Positions 1 to 5,459 of a stretch of DNA of 5,459 bases are shown here, piece by piece (position 1 is the first letter of the stretch; every line of letters starts with the position of its first letter). Origin of the DNA: Acidimicrobiia bacterium. Lineage in GTDB: Bacteria > Actinomycetota > Acidimicrobiia > Acidimicrobiales > SZUA-35. Both the position numbers and the translations under genes were made by a program. Below the pieces are notes generated by a model. That model was not told the origin of the DNA. It searched no databases and was given only the letters and a program-made list of their open reading frames with translations. The DNA is taken from contig JAOUGG010000243.1 of NCBI GenBank assembly GCA_029857855.1, positions 1 through 5,459 of the forward strand, read 5' to 3'.

Positions 1-1374
1 GGAAACGCCGCAGCAGCGTCCGAACTGGACCGCCGGATCAACGAAATCATCGACCGGAGTCCGGCCCACGAGGAACCCGGCGATTCCGGCGGCGGGACGG
101 TGGCCAAGGCGGCGTTGATCACCATCGCCATCGGACTGTTCGCCGGGCTCATCGTGGCCTTCGTCCTGTCGCTGCGCAGCCCCGACGGCTCGCTGAGCGG
201 TTCGGTCGCCGACGGTACCGACGGCGGAGACCCGGCGTCGTCGACGGTGATCGACGAACCGCCGGCCGGTCTCGCCGGAGCCATCACCACCGGAACCCCA
301 CCGACGGCCGAACTCCTGGCCGAAGAGTTCGCCAACGCCCTGCCGACGGCGATCAGCGGCCGCCTCGATCTCACCTCGCTCCGCTTCGAACCGGGCACCA
401 CGGATCTCGATGAGCGGAGCAAGGTGGTCGTCGACGACCTCGGAAAGATGTTGGCCGACCAGCCCGCCCTCCCGGTGACGGCATCGGTGCGCACCTACAC
501 CGAACCCACGCCCGCCGAGAATCTCACCCTCAGCATTGCGCAGGCCGACGCCCTCGCCGCATCACTGGTGACGGCGGGCGCCGCACCGGACCAGATTCGG
601 GCGCGGGGCGTCGGCGCCGCGCCGCTGAGCCAGGCCCAGCCGGTGCCCAACTTCGTGGCCCTCACCCCCCGGTTCGGCGACCGACGGCTCGACGAGGCAC
701 TCGATGGTCATTCACCGTTCACGTTCGGTGTTCCAGCCACCGCCACCGAAAGCGCTTGGCCGCTCCGCCCCGACGGTCTGCTGGCCATCGGTGAGCCCGC
801 CGAGACGCTGTCGGCATTCCCCGATGCCGAGGTTGGGGCGGCCGCATATTCCTTCCTCCCACCGTCGGAAACCGCCGTGCGATCCGAGGCCGACGCTGCG
901 GCCTCCGAACTCGGCGAGTTCCTCGTCGCCGCCTACGGCGTCAACCCGGACCAGATCACCACGATCATTCCTGGCTCCGCCGTGTTCGTGCCCACATCCG
1001 AACACGGCAACCACATCTGGCTGCAGGTCGGCCCGGCCAGTCAGGGTGCGTTCGATGTCGCTTCGATCGATCCGGCCGACATCACCTTCGAACCCGGATC
1101 GGCGGAACTCGATACCGCAGGATTGGCGACCGTGCAGGCGCTGGCCGACATCCTCACTTCAGGCGGAGCCACCATCGTGGTCGACGTCCGGTCCTATGAC
1201 GCGGACGACGCCGCCATCAACCTTGCTCAGAGCGAGGACCGGCGCGAAACACTGGCGGAGACTCTGATAACCGCCCGTGTCGCTCCCGAGCAGCTCCGTA
1301 TGTATGCCTCGGGGGCATCGAGCTACTTCCTCGACGACGGCGGGTCGGCGATCTCCATCACCGTCGCCCCCTGA
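1..1374 (+). CDS. Membrane-anchored protein with three OmpA-like units (5' end outside window)
   Basis: Visible product is 457 residues. A GTG at 100 could be read as a start, but the frame is open back to base 1, the codons before it have the same G/C-rich third positions, they encode a plausible charged stretch (ELDRRINEIIDR), and no good ribosome site precedes 100. I therefore treat the gene as truncated by the window edge. Counting from the GTG, residues 4-25 form one hydrophobic helix, followed by an Asp/Gly/Ser/Pro-rich linker. An OmpA-like unit spans about 89-174 (RFEPGTTDLD, then NLTLS, then APDQIRARGVG). A second, degenerate unit covers about 205-310 (VNPDQITTIIPGS). A third covers about 318-424 (TFEPGSAELD, then APEQLR). 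OmpA-like domains usually bind peptidoglycan, so a cell-envelope anchoring or scaffold role is inferred. The usual ligand Arg aligns with Gln148 in unit 1 and with Arg381 in unit 3. The exact partner is unknown, and there is no evident link to the convergent formate dehydrogenase genes. Confidence 0.8.
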   Translation, partial: GNAAAASELDRRINEIIDRSPAHEEPGDSGGGTVAKAALITIAIGLFAGLIVAFVLSLRSPDGSLSGSVADGTDGGDPASSTVIDEPPAGLAGAITTGTPPTAELLAEEFANALPTAISGRLDLTSLRFEPGTTDLDERSKVVVDDLGKMLADQPALPVTASVRTYTEPTPAENLTLSIAQADALAASLVTAGAAPDQIRARGVGAAPLSQAQPVPNFVALTPRFGDRRLDEALDGHSPFTFGVPATATESAWPLRPDGLLAIGEPAETLSAFPDAEVGAAAYSFLPPSETAVRSEADAAASELGEFLVAAYGVNPDQITTIIPGSAVFVPTSEHGNHIWLQVGPASQGAFDVASIDPADITFEPGSAELDTAGLATVQALADILTSGGATIVVDVRSYDADDAAINLAQSEDRRETLAETLITARVAPEQLRMYASGASSYFLDDGGSAISITVAP

Positions 1375-1405
1375 CGGCCGTAGAGGCGGCACACGACGGC
1401 ACCGG

Positions 1406-2248
1406 TCAGCGGCCGTGCACGTAGGTCCAGCCGAAACGACCCTTGATGCACAGGTGCCCGGAGGTGACGCTGTGGTCGTTGGGGGAGGTGACCTTAACGA
1501 TCGTCTCGTCCTGCACGTGCAGTTCGAGGTTGCAGCCGACGCCACAGTAGGAGCACACGGTGCGGGTCACCGACTGCTCATCGGGCTTCCACTCGCCCGC
1601 CTGCCGCAGGTCGAACTCGGTCTTGAACTGCAGGGCGTTGGTGGGACAGACCGCCACGCAGTTGCCGCAATAGACACAGGCCGAGTCGGGTAGTTCGGTG
1701 TCGAACTCGGTGCTGATGCGGGCCCCGAACCCCCGGCCGGACACGGCGATGGCGAAGGTGTGCTGGGCGTCGTCGCCGCAGGCCTCCACGCACTTGTAGC
1801 ACAGCACGCACTTGTCGTAGTCACGAATGTAGAGGTCGTCCTGAATCCGGACCGGCTCGGTGATTCTGGTGCGATCATCGCCGTAGCGTTCGGGGTCGGC
1901 CCCGTAGTGCTCGATCCAGGGGGCGAGCTCGCCGGCCTGGCTCAGGTCGACGCCCGAACCCAGGAATTCGAGCACCATCTTTCGGCTGTGCCGAACACGC
2001 TCGCTGTCGGTCTGGATCGTCATCCCGTCGGCGGCTTCGCGGCTGCACGACGGGATCAGCGTGCGCGAGCCCTCCTGTTCGACCACGCAGACCCGGCAGG
2101 CGTTGACCGGCGTCAGGTTCTCGGCGTAGCACAACGTGGGGGTGTCGATCCCGGCGGCGTTGCAGGCATCGAGCACCGAGGCGCCCTTCGGCACGTCGAC
2201 GACCTGGCCGTCGATCGTGAGCTGCACCATGGTTTCGGTCACCGTCAT
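1406..2248 (-). CDS. Iron-sulfur subunit equivalent to the N-terminal module of FdhA (2Fe-2S + three 4Fe-4S)
   Basis: This 280-aa protein is an electron-transfer subunit of the formate dehydrogenase-like complex. Residues 8-80 form a plant-ferredoxin-type 2Fe-2S domain with C40, C51, C54 and C68. Residues 143-205 are a double 4Fe-4S ferredoxin domain (C147/C150/C153/C157 and C191/C194/C197/C201, the last followed by Pro). Residues 230-280 match the molybdopterin-oxidoreductase Fe4S4 domain (C232, C235, C239 and C267, then KGRFGW), after which the protein stops. In standard FdhA this domain runs straight into the Mo-binding region, which is absent here. The His-Cys3 motif expected near residues 90-122 is also absent. 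The ATG at 2248 is preferred to upstream starts in the same open frame: AAGGAG lies 7 nt before it, the upstream codons translate to Arg-rich noise, and the ATG overlaps the previous stop as ATGA. It is the last gene of the operon. A HoxU-like diaphorase subunit is the nearest alternative, but HoxU lacks the C-terminal Fe4S4 domain. Confidence 0.9.
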   Translation of the reverse strand: MTVTETMVQLTIDGQVVDVPKGASVLDACNAAGIDTPTLCYAENLTPVNACRVCVVEQEGSRTLIPSCSREAADGMTIQTDSERVRHSRKMVLEFLGSGVDLSQAGELAPWIEHYGADPERYGDDRTRITEPVRIQDDLYIRDYDKCVLCYKCVEACGDDAQHTFAIAVSGRGFGARISTEFDTELPDSACVYCGNCVAVCPTNALQFKTEFDLRQAGEWKPDEQSVTRTVCSYCGVGCNLELHVQDETIVKVTSPNDHSVTSGHLCIKGRFGWTYVHGR

Positions 2249-4032
2249 GTCGAATCTCCTTCCGGGCCGCCGGCTGGGCCGACGAGACCGAGGCTGATGG
2301 CCGAAAGGACGGCAGTCGCCGCGGTGTGGCCGAGCCCGCAGATCGACGCATCCTTCATGGCCTGATCGATCTCGGCCAGCAGTTCGGTCTGACCGTTGGC
2401 CGGGCGGCCGCCACTGCGCAGCAGCACCTCGTGCTGGCGGACCGTACCGATCCGGCACGGCACACACTGACCGCACGACTCGTTACGGAAGAACTCCGCC
2501 AGGCGGGTGATCACCGGTCCGAAGTCGACCGTGTCGTTGAACACCATGACCACGCCCGAACCGAGCGAGGCTCCCGCAGCCCTGGCCCCTTCGAACGACA
2601 ACGCCATGTCGAGCGCATCCGGGCCGACGAAACTGCCGGCCGCGCCGCCGAGCATCACGGCGGCCAGCTCGCCGCCGGTCGCCCCGCCCGCCTCGTCGAT
2701 CAGCCGGCCGAGGGTCGTGCCGAACTCGATCTCGTAGACACCCGGGCGGGCCACATGGCCGCTGAGGCAGAAGAGTTTGGTGCCCGACGAGTTCTCCGTG
2801 CCGAGGCGGGCGTAGGCCTCGCCACCGTCGATCATGATGCCGAGAACGTTGACCAGGGTTTCGGGGTTGTTGATGGCGGTGGGGCTGTCGAAGAGGCCGT
2901 TGGTGGTCGGGAACGGCGGCTTCTGCCGGGGTTCACCCCGGTAGCCCTCCAGCGAGTTGAACAGTGCCGTCTCCTCGCCGCAGATGTAGGCGCCGGCGCC
3001 TCGGCGGACCTCCAGGTCGAACGAGAAGCTGGAGCGGGCGATGCCGTCGCCGAGGTAGCCGCCGGCCCGGGCCGCTGCGATGGCGGTCTGCAGGCGGCGG
3101 GTGGCCAGCGGATATTCGCCCCGGATGTAGATCCAGCCCTTGGTGGCGCCGGTGGCGTACCCGGCGATGGTGGCCGCCTCGACCACGGCGAACGGGTCGT
3201 TCTCGATGAGCACCCGGTCCTTGAAGGTTCCGGGTTCGGACTCATCGGCGTTGACCACGACGTATTTCCGGTCACCGGCGGCCTCGGCCACGGCCTTCCA
3301 TTTCACTCCGGTGGGAAATGCGGCGCCTCCCCGACCCATGAGGCCCGATTTGGTGACCTCGTCCACAACGCCTTCGGGGCCCCGTCGGAACGCCTCGGCC
3401 AATGCCTTGTAGCCGCCGAAGGAGATGTAGCTCTCGAGACTGGTGGGATCGGTCACCCCGGCCCGCCGCAGCAGCCGCAGGTTCGAGGCGCCTCCCGCCC
3501 CGCCCGCCTGGGGTACGGCGGCCACCGAATCGATCCGGTCGTCGGCGTCAACCCGATCGGGTTTGGCCCGGCCCTGGACGAACTGGGCCACCGGCCGCTC
3601 GCACTGCCCGAGACAGGGGCTGCGATGCACGTGTTTCCCGTCGGCATCGAGGGCGGCGATGACCGCGTCGGCATCGGCGATCTGGCAGGCGGCGTCGACG
3701 CAGACGTGGACGACGTCGTCGGTGTGCCCCGGATCGTCGACCCGGAACATCTCGTAGAACGTGGCCACACCGTAGGCTTCGGCCGGAGGAACCTGGAGTT
3801 GCTCCGCCGCGTAGTTGAGGCCCCCGGGGCTGATCCAGCCGGCCTGGTTCTGCAAAGCGTGGAGTGCCGGCAGAAGCAGGTGCCGCCGCTCGTTTCGCCG
3901 GGTTTGACCACCCCGGACCATACGCTCGTCCTCTACCACAACGGCCGGGCCCATGGTCGCATCGAGAAACCGATCGATCGTCTGCTGCTCCTCGACGGTG
4001 GGCTTGTCGGGTCCGAAATACAGATCTGCCAC
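2245..4032 (-). CDS. Fused NuoE/NuoF-type NAD(H)-oxidizing/reducing subunit of formate dehydrogenase (gamma-beta fusion)
   Basis: This 595-aa protein is the cytoplasmic diaphorase part of the complex, passing electrons from the Fe-S chain through FMN to NAD+. Residues ~45-155 are a NuoE-like thioredoxin-fold domain (YGVATFYEMF at 87-96) with 2Fe-2S ligands C111, C116, C140 and C144. A Gly/Ala-rich linker near 170-185 joins it to a NuoF domain. The NuoF part shows the nucleotide/FMN motifs GRGG (233-236), NADESEPGTFKDR (261-273) and GAGAYICGEETAL (345-357), an SLBB-like region at about 415-500, and a 4Fe-4S site C520, C523, C526 and C565. The GTG start at 4032 has GGAG 7 nt upstream and lies 4 nt after the upstream stop. 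The stop overlaps the next start (ATGA), implying translational coupling. Fusion of these two domains is known for formate dehydrogenase beta subunits such as Methylobacterium Fdh1B. A complex I or hydrogenase diaphorase is less likely because of the FdhA-type neighbour. NAD versus NADP preference cannot be read with confidence. Confidence 0.93.
   Translation of the reverse strand: MADLYFGPDKPTVEEQQTIDRFLDATMGPAVVVEDERMVRGGQTRRNERRHLLLPALHALQNQAGWISPGGLNYAAEQLQVPPAEAYGVATFYEMFRVDDPGHTDDVVHVCVDAACQIADADAVIAALDADGKHVHRSPCLGQCERPVAQFVQGRAKPDRVDADDRIDSVAAVPQAGGAGGASNLRLLRRAGVTDPTSLESYISFGGYKALAEAFRRGPEGVVDEVTKSGLMGRGGAAFPTGVKWKAVAEAAGDRKYVVVNADESEPGTFKDRVLIENDPFAVVEAATIAGYATGATKGWIYIRGEYPLATRRLQTAIAAARAGGYLGDGIARSSFSFDLEVRRGAGAYICGEETALFNSLEGYRGEPRQKPPFPTTNGLFDSPTAINNPETLVNVLGIMIDGGEAYARLGTENSSGTKLFCLSGHVARPGVYEIEFGTTLGRLIDEAGGATGGELAAVMLGGAAGSFVGPDALDMALSFEGARAAGASLGSGVVMVFNDTVDFGPVITRLAEFFRNESCGQCVPCRIGTVRQHEVLLRSGGRPANGQTELLAEIDQAMKDASICGLGHTAATAVLSAISLGLVGPAGGPEGDST
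2256..2261 (-). promoter_or_regulatory. Ribosome binding site for the Fe-S subunit
   Basis: Read on the minus strand this is AAGGAG, 7 nt before the ATG at 2248 and inside the 3' end of the NuoEF-type gene. It decides the start: the frame stays open further upstream, but this is the only candidate with a strong site, and it coincides with the ATGA overlap. Together the two signals imply both independent initiation and coupling to the preceding gene. Confidence 0.75.
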
Positions 4033-4036
4033 GCGG

Positions 4037-5459
4037 TTACTCCGAGGGGTTGTTTTGGTCGTCGATCTTGTCGATGCGAATGGAAGCCGCTTTGAACTCC
4101 GCCGTGCCCGACTTGCGGTCCCAGACGTCGGTGGTCAGGAGGTTGACGTCCACCAGATCGGGAAAGTGGAAGGTCGTGAAGGCCAGGCCGGGCGGCATGT
4201 CGGCGACCACCCGAAGCGGCATGTCGACCGAGCCCCGGGGTGACGACACCCGGACCACCTCGCCGTCGGCGAGGCCGAGAAGATCGGCGTCGACGGCGTT
4301 CAGGTCGATGGCCTCGCCATAGCGGATCGGCGACGACAGCGAGCCCGACTGCACGCCGGTGTTGAAGGAATCGAGCGCCCGGCCCGTGGTGAGCCGGATC
4401 GGGAACTCGTCGGTGAGCTGCTCCTTTGGACCCTCGTGTTCGACGACGCTGAACGGCGCCGGATCGTGTCCGCCGAGATCGTCGGCCCACAACCAGCCGT
4501 GCAGGAACGGGCTGCCGGGATGATCTAAGGTCGGGCAGGGCCACTGCAGGCCACCCTCGGCTTCGAGCCGCTCCCAGGTCATGCCGCCGTGTATCGGGGA
4601 GAGCGCTCGCAACTCGTCCCACAGCTCCTCGGCCGTGGGCGAACCCCAGTTGGCGCCCATGCGGTTGGCCAGCGAGGCGATGATCTCGATGTCGTCTTTG
4701 GCCTCGCCTGGCGGGGGTACGGCGGCTCGGACCCGCTGAACCCGCCGCTCGCTGGAGGTGACGGTGCCGTCGGCCTCGGCCCAGCCGATGGAAGCGGGGA
4801 AGACGACGTCGGCCATCTCGGCCGTGCGGGTCATGAAGATGTCCTGCACGATCAACAGGTCGAGCCTCGACAGCATGTCGCGGGCGTGGGCCACATCGGC
4901 CTCGGAGTCGGCGGGGTTCTCGCCGATGCAGTAGACGGCGCGGAGGTCCTCCCCCATGGCCTCGAACATCAGCGTGAGGTGTATGCCCGGTTCGGCCGGG
5001 ATGTCGGAGCCCCAGACCGCCTCGAACTTGCCTCGGGCCTCATCGTCGGCGACGTCCTGGAACCCGGGGAGTTTGTTGGGCAGCGCGCCCATGTCGCCGC
5101 CGCCCTGCACGTTGTTCTGGCCTCGCAGCGGCACCAGCCCGGAGCCCCAACGACCGATGTGGCCGGTGAGCAGCGCGAGGTTGCACAGCGACAGCACGTT
5201 GTCGACGGCGTTGTGGTGTTCGGTGATGCCGAGCGTCCAGAGGATTTGAGCCGTCTCGGCCGTGGCGTAGGCCTCGGCCAGTTCGGCGATGGCCACGCCC
5301 GGCACCCCGGTGATCTCCGAGGTCCGCTCCAGCGTCCAGGGCTCGACCGATTCGGCGTAGGCATCGAAGCCCGACGTGGAATGGGCGATGAACTCGGTGT
5401 TGTGCCAGCCGTTGGTGATGATGTGGCGGGCGATGCCGTTGGACAGCGCGATGTCGGTG
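4037..5459 (-). CDS. fdhA: Formate dehydrogenase-like molybdopterin catalytic subunit, C-terminal part (5' end outside window)
   Basis: The frame is open from the right window edge to TAA at 4037-4039, giving 473 C-terminal residues. A GTG at 5305 is not the start, because clear family sequence continues upstream of it (TDIALSNGIARHII, GWHNTEFI). The protein would bind Mo- or W-bis-PGD and oxidize formate to CO2 or catalyse the reverse. Counting from the first full codon, family hallmarks are WTLGITEHHNAVDNV (74-88), PLRGQNNVQGGGDMGALPN (110-128; many FdhA proteins have ACD where this has GGD), CIGENPADSEAD (177-188) and ERRVQRVRAAVPPPGEA (237-253). A C-terminal dinucleotide-binding domain covers about 350-465 (RLTTGRALDSFNTG, VRVSSPRGSV, TTFHFPDLVDVNLLT). 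The active-site Cys/Sec-His and any N-terminal Fe-S domain lie outside the window, so substrate and selenocysteine use cannot be verified. It is the first visible gene of an operon with the diaphorase and Fe-S genes, which supports NAD-linked formate dehydrogenase. Another formate-dehydrogenase-like MopB enzyme remains possible. Confidence 0.92.
   Translation of the reverse strand, partial: TDIALSNGIARHIITNGWHNTEFIAHSTSGFDAYAESVEPWTLERTSEITGVPGVAIAELAEAYATAETAQILWTLGITEHHNAVDNVLSLCNLALLTGHIGRWGSGLVPLRGQNNVQGGGDMGALPNKLPGFQDVADDEARGKFEAVWGSDIPAEPGIHLTLMFEAMGEDLRAVYCIGENPADSEADVAHARDMLSRLDLLIVQDIFMTRTAEMADVVFPASIGWAEADGTVTSSERRVQRVRAAVPPPGEAKDDIEIIASLANRMGANWGSPTAEELWDELRALSPIHGGMTWERLEAEGGLQWPCPTLDHPGSPFLHGWLWADDLGGHDPAPFSVVEHEGPKEQLTDEFPIRLTTGRALDSFNTGVQSGSLSSPIRYGEAIDLNAVDADLLGLADGEVVRVSSPRGSVDMPLRVVADMPPGLAFTTFHFPDLVDVNLLTTDVWDRKSGTAEFKAASIRIDKIDDQNNPSE
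4040..4043 (-). promoter_or_regulatory. Ribosome binding site for the NuoEF-type fusion gene
   Basis: Minus-strand GGAG lies 7 nt before the GTG at 4032. It is formed by the last two sense codons (Ser-Glu) of the catalytic gene, immediately before its TAA. This supports the GTG start and a single transcript with no internal promoter between the two genes. Confidence 0.6.

Noticed and set aside
704..1267. 187-codon + strand frame inside the OmpA-like gene
   Set aside because: It is a Pro/Ser/Arg-rich out-of-frame shadow of the clearly structured OmpA-like frame, with no motif and no ribosome site noted.
1374..1416. Possible intrinsic bidirectional terminator
   Set aside because: The stems are only 5 bp with 11- to 14-nt loops and no T-tract follows on either strand. 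Such pairing is expected by chance in GC-rich sequence, so it is not listed as a terminator.
1277..1693. 138-codon + strand frame bridging the convergent junction
   Set aside because: It overlaps two well-supported genes on both sides, is low-complexity, and covers the Cys-rich conserved region of the Fe-S gene in antisense.
2249..2476. N-terminal extension of the Fe-S gene to a start at 2476
   Set aside because: The extra 76 residues are Arg-rich noise overlapping the conserved 3' end of the NuoEF-type gene. The ATG at 2248 has a strong ribosome site and an ATGA overlap, and matches the normal start of the ferredoxin fold.
2326..4095. A 589-codon open frame on the + strand, antisense to the NuoEF-type gene
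   Set aside because: It mirrors the real gene almost exactly, has no recognisable motif and shows low-complexity Gly/Ala/Arg/Val-rich composition typical of antisense frames in GC-rich DNA. The minus-strand product has complete NuoE and NuoF motifs.
3933..4622. 229-codon - strand frame spanning the end of the catalytic gene and the start of the fusion gene
   Set aside because: It is out of frame with both conserved products for nearly all its length and is Arg/Pro/Gly-rich without motifs, so it is a shadow frame and not a gene.

Overview
The window is a GC-rich bacterial fragment with two convergent blocks. The strong G/C preference at third codon positions, GTG starts and an actinobacterial-looking membrane-anchored OmpA-type protein suggest a high-GC actinobacterium, possibly Acidimicrobiia. 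That placement is an inference and not firmly supported.

Left block (+ strand, 1-1374): the 3' part of one gene for a protein with a short cytoplasmic N-terminus, one membrane helix and an extracytoplasmic region that reads as three OmpA-like units. The frame is open to the left window edge, so the true start probably lies outside.

Right block (- strand, read from 5459 down to 1406): three tightly packed genes of an NAD-linked, molybdenum- or tungsten-dependent formate dehydrogenase-like complex. They are (1) the C-terminal 473 residues of an FdhA-type molybdopterin catalytic subunit, entering from the right edge; (2) after a 4-nt gap, a 595-aa fusion of a NuoE-like 2Fe-2S domain and a NuoF-like NAD/FMN/4Fe-4S domain; (3) overlapping it by an ATGA, a 280-aa iron-sulfur protein carrying one 2Fe-2S and three 4Fe-4S sites. 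The last of these sites is the cluster domain that normally opens the molybdopterin catalytic region. Expected electron path: formate -> Mo/W-bis-PGD in gene 1 -> Fe-S chain in gene 3 -> Fe-S/FMN in gene 2 -> NAD+.

The most notable point is that the sequence normally found at the N-terminus of one long FdhA polypeptide is here a separate gene. It sits downstream of, and separated by the diaphorase gene from, the catalytic gene. The Fe-S protein also lacks the usual His-Cys3 (N5-type) cluster motif. The two blocks meet tail to tail with only 31 bp between stop codons. I see no RNA gene, mobile element, CRISPR array or long non-coding stretch.
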